Origin: Methanobacterium alkalithermotolerans
Lineage (GTDB): Archaea; Methanobacteriota; Methanobacteria; Methanobacteriales; Methanobacteriaceae
Assembly (NCBI RefSeq): GCF_018141185.1
Contig: NZ_CP058560.1
Location: 2,065,501-2,129,500, forward strand
Reading direction: 5' to 3'
DNA: 64,000 nt
The stretch's first letter is position 1. Every line of letters begins with the position of its first letter. Below are positions 1 to 8,830 of this stretch, in pieces. Under the pieces are notes generated by a model that was given only the letters and a program-made list of their open reading frames with translations, searched no databases and had not been told where the DNA came from. The translations under genes and the position numbers were made by a program.

Positions 1-1139
1 TTCCTTCCATTCATAACCACTACTTCTCCTGGTGCTTCATAGGTACCGGCAAGTAAATTACCCATCATTATAACATCAGCCCCTACAGCAATAGCCTTAG
101 CTATGTCACCAGAGTAGCGTATACCTCCATCGGCAATAACTGGAACACCATATTCAGATGCTACTTCCGCAACCTCAGAAACAGCAGTTAATTGGGGAAC
201 CCCTATTCCGGATATTATACGTGTAGTACACATGGAACCGGGACCAATACCTACTTTCAAACCATCAACTTCCTGAGATAAGAGATCTTCTGCTGCTTCC
301 CGGGTGGCAATGTTACCTACAATCAGATCGGCTTCTATATTTTTCTTCATGGTTTTTACATATTTTACTATGTTCATATTGTGACCATGGGCAGTATCAA
401 TAGCAATAATATCCACTCCTGATTTGTCCAGTGCTATAGCACGGTCCAGATCAAAAGGTCCAGTTGCTGCAGCCACAATAAAACGTCCTTTTTTATCACG
501 GCAAGCATTGGGATGTTTTTTGCGTTCGAGTATGTCTTTAATGGTTACTATGCCCATTATTTTTCCTTCACGAACAACAGGTAAACGTTCCACTTTATTT
601 TCATATGCAATATCCAGGGCTTCACCAGGGGTGATGGACTCATCTACAGTGACCACGTCACTGGTCATGATTTCTCTAACTTTTTTATGGGAATCAGAGT
701 TAATTATGGGTTTAATATCCCGGCGACTTATAATTCCAATAACCACTTCATCTTCAACTACAGGCATACCACTGACCATTTCCTGATCCATTATAGACTG
801 GGCCTCTTTAAGTGATGATTCAGGATTAATGGTAATTACATCATGAATAGCAAGGTCTCCTGATTTTTTGACCTGCTTTACTTGTTTTACCTGCTCTTTT
901 ATGGTCATGTTCCTGTGAATTACTCCCATTCCACCTTCCTGAGCCAGTGTGATGGCCATATCAGATTCTGTTACAGTATCCATTGCAGAACTAATAAGGG
1001 GAATATTCAATTCAAAATTTCTGGAAACCATGCTTTTGGTTGAAACATCTTTGGGTTCCACTTCTGATGCTCCAGGGAGGATTAGAAAGTCATCAAAAGT
1101 ATAACCTACTGGAGCTTCTTTTAATTTTTTAGAATACAT
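1..1139 (-). CDS. guaB: IMP dehydrogenase (C-terminus beyond window)
   Basis: Oxidises IMP to XMP with NAD+, the committed step of GMP synthesis, in the cytoplasm. The frame starts at an ATG (1139-1137) with a GAGGTG-type ribosome-binding site and stays open to the left edge, so the C-terminal part is missing here. The protein begins MYSKKLKEAPVGYTFDDFL, the usual IMPDH start, then has the first barrel half, a CBS pair at about residues 95-210, and the catalytic loop GIGPGSMCTTR with its nucleophilic cysteine, followed by the ADGGIRYSGD phosphate-binding segment. No break is visible. The next gene upstream (mfnB) is on the same strand about 120 bp away. Confidence 0.96.
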   Translation of the reverse strand, partial: MYSKKLKEAPVGYTFDDFLILPGASEVEPKDVSTKSMVSRNFELNIPLISSAMDTVTESDMAITLAQEGGMGVIHRNMTIKEQVKQVKQVKKSGDLAIHDVITINPESSLKEAQSIMDQEMVSGMPVVEDEVVIGIISRRDIKPIINSDSHKKVREIMTSDVVTVDESITPGEALDIAYENKVERLPVVREGKIMGIVTIKDILERKKHPNACRDKKGRFIVAAATGPFDLDRAIALDKSGVDIIAIDTAHGHNMNIVKYVKTMKKNIEADLIVGNIATREAAEDLLSQEVDGLKVGIGPGSMCTTRIISGIGVPQLTAVSEVAEVASEYGVPVIADGGIRYSGDIAKAIAVGADVIMMGNLLAGTYEAPGEVVVMNGR

Positions 1140-1259
1140 TAAAACACCTCAGAACCTGTATTTTTTCTAATTATAATTTTTTATTTTTATTAAAATTCAC
1201 TAATTTCAACTTGTGCCGGGTATTTATAAAAAAACTATAAAATAGGGATTTTTATAAAA

Positions 1260-1973
1260 CTAAAAATCAGCAATCATCTCTTTTAGTTCTCTAACTGCAC
1301 TTCTATGGATTTTTCCTGAGTTTCTATCTCCACCAGTACAGGCAGCTCCTCTTATACCTACCACATCGCATCCTATGTCATACAATGGTTTTAATTGCTC
1401 TTTTTTTACAGAACCGGCCAGTGCGGACTTTAAACCGTAATCGTGAATTTCACTTACAAATTTCTGCAACTGGTCCATATCCATAAAATCAAGGAGTGTT
1501 TTACCGTCCTTTACCGCAGTATCCACCATGGCCAAATCTGCTCCTGAATCTGCTGCGACTTTAGGAATTTCCATAGGATCCACTGCACCCACCCTATGGG
1601 CATCGGCATAACCAGAAGCCACCACCACTGCTTGGGGACTATTTTTTCTTATGGTCTTTACCACATTCTCCATTACTTCCAGTGCTTCATCATAGTTGGA
1701 GGTACCATAAAGACCTACTTTAATGTAATCTGCTCCTGAAACGAGAGCCCCCATGGCAGCTAATGAAACAGTGCCTGGCTTATAGGGAACATCTCCCAGA
1801 GTGGCACTAACCATCATATCTTCGGGGGTCATTTCTCTAACTTCTTGAATTATCCAGGGGAAATTAGCACCTAATGATCCTTCCTTTGGATTTTTAACGT
1901 CAATTATATCTGCACCGCCTTCAATGGCTTCCAGTGCTTCTTGGGTATTAATGGGACTTATCAGTAGAAGCAA
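1260..1973 (-). CDS. mfnB: (5-formylfuran-3-yl)methyl phosphate synthase
   Basis: Makes the furan phosphate precursor of methanofuran, the C1 carrier of methanogenesis, from two molecules of glyceraldehyde-3-phosphate. The 237-residue length fits the family (formerly DUF556/UPF0264). The Schiff-base lysine region ADIIDVKNPKEGSLGA (Lys27), the second active-site lysine in ADYIKVGLYG (Lys85), and a C-terminal GIRGAACTGGDR phosphate-binding stretch are all visible. It lies alone between guaB and the Fe-S gene pair. Its presence marks the genome as methanogenic. The ATG at 1973 is preceded by a GAGGAGG-like ribosome-binding site. Confidence 0.95.
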   Translation of the reverse strand: MLLLISPINTQEALEAIEGGADIIDVKNPKEGSLGANFPWIIQEVREMTPEDMMVSATLGDVPYKPGTVSLAAMGALVSGADYIKVGLYGTSNYDEALEVMENVVKTIRKNSPQAVVVASGYADAHRVGAVDPMEIPKVAADSGADLAMVDTAVKDGKTLLDFMDMDQLQKFVSEIHDYGLKSALAGSVKKEQLKPLYDIGCDVVGIRGAACTGGDRNSGKIHRSAVRELKEMIADF

Positions 1974-2251
1974 TTCATATTCCTCCTCTTTTATAGAAAA
2001 AAACCATTTGTATTATTAATTTAGTAAACAGTTTTACCATACTAAATATTATAATCAAAATGATGCTTTAAAATCTTAAAATATACCTTCTTTATTTTTA
2101 CTAATTTTAAATTAATATTTTTTTTAGTATATGCCTCTGGGATTATAAAAACTTTTAGATATTTAATTTACTCATTCTAATTTCCTAAAAAAACACAATT
2201 TTGAAACTTAAATTAATTATATGCGGTTATACCCATTAACCTATTATATTT

Positions 2252-3448
2252 TTAAAAAGGAGATCCTTTCTTCTTAATAGATTTAAAGATTTTAAGATGT
2301 TCTTTTGGTGAAAAACCAGTATTTTTACTTTCTTTGCGTATTTTCTCCATAATTTCATTGGTAGGAGTTTTTACCGGACACTCCAAAGTACACAAACCAC
2401 ATAAAGTACACATATAAAGCCCGGAACTAATGCTGGTTTCTTCATCCTGCAAAAAACGACTCATAGCTACTCCTCGACCTCCTAAATAACCACGATAACC
2501 AAATTCATTACCTAAAACATTGTAAACCGGGCAGGATACAATGCAACTACCACAACCAATACACCACAGACATTCTTCCAGGGCCTCCTGACGACCGTTA
2601 TCCAGCATGATAACCACTACTTTTCGTGCTCCATACATATCTTCCAGGAGCTTTTTTTCAATATCTGCAGTTTTGGATGGTCCGGATATAACATTAATGT
2701 AGGAAGGCAGAGCTGTACCGGTGGCATAGGCTGTCTCCAGCTTCACCACAGATATAGCATCTTCAATAGTTTCCACCAGTTTATCCACCCCCACCACTAC
2801 GATGTGGGTATCCATTAAAGATAATAAGGATATGTTTCCCTCGTTATGTACCATTATCAGGGATCCATCTTCTGCTGCTACTGAATTTGCACCGGTTATG
2901 CCAATTTTACAACTTTTTAACTCTTCTAATACATTACTTCTAACCAGTTCCATTATAGCCCGGGGATCTGCTTTTACCTTTACCTTTAATGATTCGGAAA
3001 TTATTTCTGCAATTTTATCCACCTTAAGGTGCAATGCCGGACCTATGGGGTGTGATGGTTTATTATCATCTACTTTTAACTGGATTATCCTATCTCCTAA
3101 ATCGGTTTCCACCAGATGGATTTTTTTCTTTTTTAAATAATCAGAAAGACCTAATTCATTCAGAGTATTTGATTTTGATTTAGCCACTATCTTCTCATTT
3201 TTAATCAAATCATAAATTAAATCTAAAGCTTGATGTGAGTCTTCAGCATATAAAAATTCCATACCATTATTTTTGAAATTTTCCCGGGCAGTTTCCACCA
3301 TGGCGGGGATTTTCTTTACAGATTCTTTTCTAATATTTTTAACTCTTTCCTGGAGTTTAATTATGCGGGGGTCCTGCATTAAATCTATTCTACGTTCCTC
3401 CATTAACTTAAATGAACTTCGCATAGTTTTTAGTTCATTTTCTTTCAT
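2252..3448 (-). CDS. LutB-like LUD-domain iron-sulfur protein
   Basis: N-terminal LUD domain (about residues 20-280) followed by a bacterial-type ferredoxin region with two CxxCxxCxxxCP clusters, CLWCIGCGSCIVSCP and CTLCGLCTLECP (about residues 290-360). This is the architecture of LutB/LldF, a subunit of the cytoplasmic lactate-oxidising LutABC complex in bacteria. Its start overlaps the end of the upstream CCG-domain gene by 14 bp, so the two are translationally coupled. No LutC homologue is next to them, so lactate as the substrate is an inference; a general thiol or 2-hydroxyacid electron-transfer role is equally possible. Confidence 0.85.
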   Translation of the reverse strand: MKENELKTMRSSFKLMEERRIDLMQDPRIIKLQERVKNIRKESVKKIPAMVETARENFKNNGMEFLYAEDSHQALDLIYDLIKNEKIVAKSKSNTLNELGLSDYLKKKKIHLVETDLGDRIIQLKVDDNKPSHPIGPALHLKVDKIAEIISESLKVKVKADPRAIMELVRSNVLEELKSCKIGITGANSVAAEDGSLIMVHNEGNISLLSLMDTHIVVVGVDKLVETIEDAISVVKLETAYATGTALPSYINVISGPSKTADIEKKLLEDMYGARKVVVIMLDNGRQEALEECLWCIGCGSCIVSCPVYNVLGNEFGYRGYLGGRGVAMSRFLQDEETSISSGLYMCTLCGLCTLECPVKTPTNEIMEKIRKESKNTGFSPKEHLKIFKSIKKKGSPF

Positions 3449-4127
3449 GGTTTACCCCCTCTAAAAACAATAATATGAATTCAGATAGATCCCATACTTC
3501 CTGGCCTTGATTACTCAAGTTCAATTTACAAAAAGGACAGGAAGTTGTTATCAAATCCGATCCTGTTTTTTCGATTTCTTTTATTTTTTCCCGGGCTATT
3601 TTGTCAGATAAATCAGAATAAGCAGATTTAACCCCTCCTCCTGATCCACAACATCTGGATTTTTCATGGTGATGTTCCATTTCCACCAGTTCCCCCACAT
3701 TTCTAATAATGTTACGGGGAGCTTCAAATTCACCTAAATGTCTTCCCAGATGGCAGGGGTCGTGATAAGTAATTTTATCCTGGGATTTTTTGAGTTTTAT
3801 CTTTTTTTGACTTATCAGTTCATGGAATAACTGACTGGTGTGTATGACATCCAATTCCACTCCTAAAATTTCTTTATAATCCATTTTAAGGCTGCGGTAG
3901 CATCCTCCACAGGATGCCAGTATGGTCTGATTTTTAAATTTTTTTATATTTTTTTCCATCAATTTTTGAGCATCCTCACCATACCCGGTGCGCAGGAGCA
4001 CTGAACCACAGCATTCTTCCTCATCTAAATACTCAAAATCAACTCCTGCATTATTTAAGATAGTTTCGGTGGCATCACCAATTTCTTTAACTTTTAAACG
4101 AGCTACACAGCCTCTAAAATATATCAT
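3435..4127 (-). CDS. LutA/HdrB-like CCG-domain protein
   Basis: 230 residues with two cysteine-rich CCG domains (the family once called DUF224). The first is marked by the N-terminal FRGC, EECCGS and SCGGCYRS; the second by DPCHLGRH, SRCCGSGGG and SCPFCKLN. Such domains bind non-cubane Fe-S clusters in HdrB, LutA and succinate/thiol reductases. It is the first gene of a two-gene operon with the LUD/ferredoxin gene. Together they look like a soluble electron-transfer oxidoreductase; the substrate cannot be read from sequence. Confidence 0.87.
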   Translation of the reverse strand: MIYFRGCVARLKVKEIGDATETILNNAGVDFEYLDEEECCGSVLLRTGYGEDAQKLMEKNIKKFKNQTILASCGGCYRSLKMDYKEILGVELDVIHTSQLFHELISQKKIKLKKSQDKITYHDPCHLGRHLGEFEAPRNIIRNVGELVEMEHHHEKSRCCGSGGGVKSAYSDLSDKIAREKIKEIEKTGSDLITTSCPFCKLNLSNQGQEVWDLSEFILLFLEGVNHERK

Positions 4128-4204
4128 AATAATTGCACCTTATTCTAATTTAAAGGGTATGCTAAATAAAATCCCGGGAATTAATTTTATTATTTAGCTA
4201 TAAA

Positions 4205-5347
4205 TTATCCCTTCTTATTATATTCTTCATACAAGTTAGTGTAGTGATATTCCAGTTTTTCCCCTACACTTTCCCCTTTATATTCCTGATATTGTTTCTG
4301 GCCTTCTTCTTTTAGACGGATGTAGATTTCTTTATTTTCCAATAGAACTTTTATTTTATCTGCCAGGTCTTGAGGGTCCTGGACATTAAAAAATAATCCT
4401 CCCTTATTATCACTGGCTTCCATAATTGGTTCTATGTTTGATGCTACAAAAGGGACTCCACAACCCATAGCTTCTACAATAACCAGCCCAAATCCTTCTA
4501 CTTTGCTGGGAAGGCAGAACAAGTGGGAAGATTTTATAATACGTAATACATCTTCGTGTTTTTCTATAAAACCACAAAATTTAATCTTTTTTTGCAAATC
4601 GAATTTTTCCACCAATTTTTGGAGATGACTCTCCTGAGGCCCGGTTCCCACTATATTGCACCTTAAGGAGGGATAGTCTTTATTTAGAATATGGAGAGCA
4701 TAAATCAAGTCTTCCACTCGTTTATATTCAACCAGGCGAGAAACACAGGATATGGTTATTTCCGGATATTTTTCTACTTCAAATGGGGGAAATTCAACTA
4801 TATTGGGGACAACTGCTATTTTTTCACCAGAGAAATGTTTTTCCAGTTTTCTCCGGGTGAAAAAAGAAACGGCCACAATAAGATCAAATTTGCGGGATAA
4901 GGTATACCTCTCCAGAATCTCTCCAGTAATACCTGCTAAACCTACATTTTTTATCCATTCACCAATCCATACATCATGATATCTGGCTACTGAAGGAATA
5001 TTTAACTTTTTTCCAATTTTCCATGCCACAGGATGGGTTATGAAATTATAACCCACCACCAGGTCAACTTCCATTTTGATACCCTCCTGGTATGCGGCAT
5101 ACATAAAAGATAATCTGTCTCTAAATAAACCGGATTGCCCATAGGATCTCTTTCTACCACAACCCTTTACTTTTATACCTTTAATTTCATATTCAGATGA
5201 CATTCCATCTGTTAGTGAAGTTAAAACTATCATTTCGTGATTTTTTGAAAGCTGTAAAGCTTCATTAAAGGCGGTGGCTTCTGCACCACCTTTAACTTCC
5301 AGACTTTCAGTTTTAGGAAAATATTCAGTGACAAAACAGATTTTCAT
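4205..5347 (-). CDS. GT4-family glycosyltransferase
   Basis: GT-B fold transferase of 380 residues. It opens with MKICFVTEYFPKTESLEVKGG, where the GGAEAT glycine-rich donor-side loop follows. The C-terminal half has CVSRLVEYKRVEDLI and the nucleotide-sugar motif SKVEGFGLVIVEAMGCGVP with the E-x7-E pair. There is no transmembrane segment, so it should act on the cytoplasmic face. Likely roles are surface glycan, glycolipid or pseudomurein precursor synthesis. It lies on the same strand as the DUF2304 and GT2 genes, suggesting one glycosylation locus. Sugar and acceptor are unknown. Confidence 0.88.
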   Translation of the reverse strand: MKICFVTEYFPKTESLEVKGGAEATAFNEALQLSKNHEMIVLTSLTDGMSSEYEIKGIKVKGCGRKRSYGQSGLFRDRLSFMYAAYQEGIKMEVDLVVGYNFITHPVAWKIGKKLNIPSVARYHDVWIGEWIKNVGLAGITGEILERYTLSRKFDLIVAVSFFTRRKLEKHFSGEKIAVVPNIVEFPPFEVEKYPEITISCVSRLVEYKRVEDLIYALHILNKDYPSLRCNIVGTGPQESHLQKLVEKFDLQKKIKFCGFIEKHEDVLRIIKSSHLFCLPSKVEGFGLVIVEAMGCGVPFVASNIEPIMEASDNKGGLFFNVQDPQDLADKIKVLLENKEIYIRLKEEGQKQYQEYKGESVGEKLEYHYTNLYEEYNKKG

Positions 5348-5430
5348 ATTTTTATCCCATTATTCGCCGCTTTATCATATATGTGGCCTGAATGATTTTA
5401 ATAAAAAACTATTCATGATTATTAGTTAGT

Positions 5431-5802
5431 TTATTCTTTTTTAGAGGAGGATATTTCTATTTTTTCTATTATTGATTCTATTTTTTCGTTTTTTATGGCT
5501 ATTTCCCTTACTAATTGAGATATATCTGATTCTAAACGTTCTATCATGGTGTAAATCTTGAATATAAGATAATAACATCCAATTAATCCTAATATTATAA
5601 TAAAATCAAGTCCCCTGCCTATACCAAAGATATTAGCAAAAATAGTTGTTTCCTGGGGGAAAAAAGAAATCAAGATTACCATTATCCAAATAATAATCCA
5701 GAATAATAACATTCGGGGTGAAGTCCTTCCTTCTCTAAAACGGATAATGCTTAATATTATACCTATGAGGGCAATTAATCCTGCTATGTAGGGATATATC
5801 AT
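5431..5802 (-). CDS. DUF2304 membrane protein
   Basis: 123 residues with three predicted membrane helices (about residues 3-22, 31-50, 64-85) and a charged, coiled-coil-like tail from residue 90. The segment SPRMLLFWIIIWIMVIL and the overall pattern match DUF2304, a family usually found next to GT2 dolichol-phosphate sugar transferases. That is the case here: the GT2 gene lies 52 bp upstream on the same strand. It is probably a membrane partner of that transferase; the biochemical role is not known. Confidence 0.82.
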   Translation of the reverse strand: MIYPYIAGLIALIGIILSIIRFREGRTSPRMLLFWIIIWIMVILISFFPQETTIFANIFGIGRGLDFIIILGLIGCYYLIFKIYTMIERLESDISQLVREIAIKNEKIESIIEKIEISSSKKE

Positions 5803-5854
5803 TTAAAACACCTTTTTTCTATCAGATTAATTCCATTTATAATTTTTAAAATTA

Positions 5855-6622
5855 TTAAAATTTTTTAAATACATCCAGTATCATTTTGAATAATATTTCC
5901 AGACCAATAGAGGTATTTGTACCTTTTGAAAGGGAGTAATCAGTGTATATGGTCTTTATAGGTATTTCCACCATTTTTAATCTGTGATTTTTAATTTCCC
6001 TTATTATTTCTGAGGAAACACCATAACCCCGGTAATGGAGACGTAATAAACGTGCTGATTTTTTATTCAGGGCCCTTAGACCTGATTGGGAATCACTGAC
6101 CTTTTCCCGGTAAAATATAAAGGTCAGAGTATTCATTATCTGGTTTCCCATTTTTTTAAATAGAGGCATATGATCAAAATCCCTCACACCTAAAACCACA
6201 TCGGCCTGATTCTTTTTAAGGGGTATTAATATGTTTTTTATATCCTCCGGGTCATGCTGGCAGTCGGCATCAAAAGTTACCATGTATTCTGCCCCATGAT
6301 TCAGGGCACAATCCATCCCGGTTTTTAAAGCTGCCCCTAAACCCTGGTTAATTAAATGCTGGCACACAAAAATCTGTTCAGGGAAATCTTTTCTAGCTTT
6401 AGAAATTATAGAATGAGTATTATCACTTGATCCATCATCAACCACCACTACCCGGTAACCCCTTTTAATCAAATGGTTCAATACCCTCCCCACGGTTTTT
6501 TCTTCATTATAAGCTGGTACCACAATGAAGGTTTTATAAGAAAATTTCCATGAGGGACCTATATGTTTCCCCTTGGATTGAACCACTTTTCTATCTCCTG
6601 CTATAATATTAGAGTTACCCAT
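5855..6622 (-). CDS. GT2 polyprenyl-phosphate glycosyltransferase (DPM1-like)
   Basis: GT-A transferase with FIVVPAYNEEKTVGRVL, VVVVDDGSSDNT and the DxD motif in VTFDADCQHD, typical of dolichol-phosphate mannose or glucose synthases. It lacks C-terminal membrane helices, so it is a soluble or peripheral enzyme that presumably relies on the neighbouring DUF2304 membrane protein. It should load a sugar from a nucleotide donor onto a polyprenyl phosphate for protein N-glycosylation or wall glycans. The first 30 residues precede the fold and the start could lie slightly further in. Confidence 0.88.
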   Translation of the reverse strand: MGNSNIIAGDRKVVQSKGKHIGPSWKFSYKTFIVVPAYNEEKTVGRVLNHLIKRGYRVVVVDDGSSDNTHSIISKARKDFPEQIFVCQHLINQGLGAALKTGMDCALNHGAEYMVTFDADCQHDPEDIKNILIPLKKNQADVVLGVRDFDHMPLFKKMGNQIMNTLTFIFYREKVSDSQSGLRALNKKSARLLRLHYRGYGVSSEIIREIKNHRLKMVEIPIKTIYTDYSLSKGTNTSIGLEILFKMILDVFKKF

Positions 6623-6695
6623 GTTATCCTCAACGAAATATAAAAAATCTTATTAATTATCTGTGCTGGAGGTGAGTATTATGGTGAGGGAATAC

Positions 6696-7283
6696 TTACC
6701 GGGAATGATATAAATCCCGGGCTAGAATGGCCACTCTTTTTCCTAAATTCCTGGAAGTTTCCATACCTACCTCATCTTCCTGGCAGGCTGTTTTTTCCCC
6801 ACCCACACCTGTTCCGCCGTAATGGGCAGTAGGGTTACCATCACCTACCACTATCCCGTCATGAATCAGGAAAAAATCATGAATAGCAGAACAGGTTGTT
6901 TCCTGACCTCCGTTTCTTGCTGCACCCACTGCAATAGCACCACAAACCTTATCTTTTAGCTGAAAATTTCTTCTAAGAGGTCGGGAGCGATCCATTAACA
7001 TTTTGGTCTGGGCAGTTATGGTTCCAAAATAAACCGGGCTACCTATAATTATCCCCTGGGAAGTGGAAATTTTTTGGAGTATATCTTCCATATCATCTTC
7101 AATGGAACACTTTCCAGTTTTTTTACAAATCTCGCAGGCAATGCAGGGATTTATATTGGATTTACCTAGAAATATAATTTCAGTTTCAGCTCCTTCTTTT
7201 TCTGCAGCTTCCAAGGCCTTTTCAACTAAAAAGGAAGTATTGCCTTTTCGGGGGCTGCCTACAATTCCGGTTATTTTCACCAT
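6696..7283 (-). CDS. iron-sulfur flavoprotein (Isf family)
   Basis: 195-residue flavodoxin-fold protein. GIVGSPRKGNTSFLVEKAL is the FMN phosphate loop. The compact cysteine motif CIACEICKKTGKC (Cx2Cx2Cx5C) is the 4Fe-4S ligand set characteristic of methanogen Isf proteins. GSPVYFGTITAQTKMLMDR completes the NADPH-dependent FMN reductase pattern. Isf proteins take electrons from ferredoxin and pass them to O2 or peroxide, or act as general electron carriers. It sits just downstream of riboflavin synthase on the same strand, which fits a flavin theme. Confidence 0.9.
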   Translation of the reverse strand: MVKITGIVGSPRKGNTSFLVEKALEAAEKEGAETEIIFLGKSNINPCIACEICKKTGKCSIEDDMEDILQKISTSQGIIIGSPVYFGTITAQTKMLMDRSRPLRRNFQLKDKVCGAIAVGAARNGGQETTCSAIHDFFLIHDGIVVGDGNPTAHYGGTGVGGEKTACQEDEVGMETSRNLGKRVAILARDLYHSR

Positions 7284-7320
7284 TTAAATTCCTCCTTAAT
7301 CATAATATTCCATCAAATTA

Positions 7321-7782
7321 TTAAAGAGGCCCTACATCAGGTTTACCCTCTCTCATACCCATACCCGCTTCTTTTTGGAGTTTATCCGGTTTGAATATCA
7401 TTTTTATCAGGTTTTGAGCATGTTCTCTGGCCCGGTTTTCTGCCAGTATCTTTAACTCCCGGGGGTCAGCTTCCTCGTCTTCGTGTACAAAAACTTCCAG
7501 TATATGGGTACTGGTCATAAGCTGGGCCTGTATTAATCCGGTGGATGCTTCATGGGCACACATTTTATCTTTTTCTTCTGGACCTGGCATTCCCAGTGCT
7601 AAAACTATTTCACAGTTTTCTTCTTCAATTAATTTTTTGCAGGCTACAGGTAGATCTTTTATTCCCGGGACTGTTCTTCGCTTAATTTTTAAATTCCCCA
7701 TGTGCATCTTCATTTCATCAATTGAAGCAGCTCCCATATCAAAACGAGCAAAAGTGGTATCACAAACACCTATTATTTTCAT
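7321..7782 (-). CDS. ribC: riboflavin synthase, archaeal type
   Basis: 153 residues starting MKIIGVCDTTFARFDMGAAS, the archaeal pentameric riboflavin synthase that is related to lumazine synthase rather than to bacterial RibE. It dismutates 6,7-dimethyl-8-ribityllumazine to riboflavin. The conserved ALGMPGPEEKDKMCAHEASTG stretch, cut here after 20 residues of context, is present and the length is standard. It is followed 37 bp later by the iron-sulfur flavoprotein gene and preceded by cbiO. Confidence 0.94.
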   Translation of the reverse strand: MKIIGVCDTTFARFDMGAASIDEMKMHMGNLKIKRRTVPGIKDLPVACKKLIEEENCEIVLALGMPGPEEKDKMCAHEASTGLIQAQLMTSTHILEVFVHEDEEADPRELKILAENRAREHAQNLIKMIFKPDKLQKEAGMGMREGKPDVGPL

Positions 7783-7828
7783 TTTATCACCTGATAAATC
7801 TTTTTTTCAGAGAATATGGAATTGTTGA

Positions 7829-8674
7829 TTATTTTTTCTCTTCCAGATAATTTACTAAACGGTTTCGGGCTTCACCAATGGTCAGGGGATATGGTTCTGA
7901 AAAGGGTAACTGGTCCTCTTTTTTGAGTATCTCCATGAGATGAGCAATTCGGGGAAGTCTTAAATTGGCACCCCTTATGGTCTCCACGTCTTCAAATACC
8001 TGGTGAGCAGTTCCCTGTTTGATTATTTTTCCACCACTTATGATAAATATCTCCTCGGCATAAAGTGGAACCAGATCCACGTCATGGGTGGAAATGATTA
8101 TGGTCATTCCCTCTTGGTTAAGATGGTATAATAATTTTAGTATTTGAGAAGCCCCTTTAGGGTCCAGACCACTGGTAGGTTCATCCAGGACCATTATATC
8201 CGGGTGCATGGCCAGTATCCCGGCAATGGCCACTCTCTTTTTTTGACCACCACTCAAATGATGAGGGGGTTTATTTTCATATCCCACCATACCTACTTTT
8301 TCTAATGCACTGGAAACCCTTTTATCCACTTCTTCTGAATCTAAACCAAGATTTAAAGGGCCAAAAGCCACGTCTTCTACCACTGTAGGGGCAAAAAGCT
8401 GATCATCAGGATTCTGGAAAACTATGCCCACTTTTTGACGCACTCTCATTAAACCATCCTTTTTATAGTCCAGAGTCTGGTTTTCAACTTTAATCTCTCC
8501 TGATGATGGGCGCAAAATTCCATTGAAGTGTAAAAATAGAGTGGATTTGCCGGCACCATTGGGCCCTAGTAGTGCTACTATTTTACCTTTTTTTACCTTA
8601 AAATTCACATTTTTCAGGGCTTGGGTGCCGTCAGGATAGTTATAATTGATATCTATTGCTTGGATAATATTCAT
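7829..8674 (-). CDS. cbiO: cobalt ECF transporter ATPase
   Basis: ABC ATPase that powers cobalt import for cobamide synthesis. Walker A LLGPNGAGKST lies at about residues 35-45, the Q-loop follows at VGIVFQNPDDQL, the signature is LSGGQKKRVAI, Walker B is IMVLDEPTSGLDP, and the H-loop is STHDVD. The 281-residue length and C-terminal region fit CbiO. It is the last gene of the cbiM-cbiN-cbiQ-cbiO order, separated from cbiQ by about 137 bp that contain a partial duplication of the cbiQ 3' end. Confidence 0.94.
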   Translation of the reverse strand: MNIIQAIDINYNYPDGTQALKNVNFKVKKGKIVALLGPNGAGKSTLFLHFNGILRPSSGEIKVENQTLDYKKDGLMRVRQKVGIVFQNPDDQLFAPTVVEDVAFGPLNLGLDSEEVDKRVSSALEKVGMVGYENKPPHHLSGGQKKRVAIAGILAMHPDIMVLDEPTSGLDPKGASQILKLLYHLNQEGMTIIISTHDVDLVPLYAEEIFIISGGKIIKQGTAHQVFEDVETIRGANLRLPRIAHLMEILKKEDQLPFSEPYPLTIGEARNRLVNYLEEKK

Positions 8675-8751
8675 GGCCTCACCAGAAAATTAGAATGATA
8701 ATTCAATATTTTAATATAATTAAATCTTAATTGGGTTTTATTAATAATATC

Positions 8752-8830
8752 TTTAACCCCTTAATTAAATTAATTTTAATCTGTAAAGTGGATCTTGATT
8801 TAACCCTTTAATTAAATTAATTTTAATCCG
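8752..8830. repeat. direct repeat duplicating the 3' end of cbiQ
   Basis: Two 32-bp copies (8752-8783 and 8799-8830) differ at only two positions and share the core TTAATTAAATTAATTTTAAT. The right copy covers the last codons and stop of cbiQ; the left copy is non-coding. This looks like a short slippage or tandem duplication of the end of the gene. Confidence 0.75.

Noticed and set aside
424..786. Plus-strand frame opposite guaB
   Set aside because: Shadow of the CBS-containing region of guaB.
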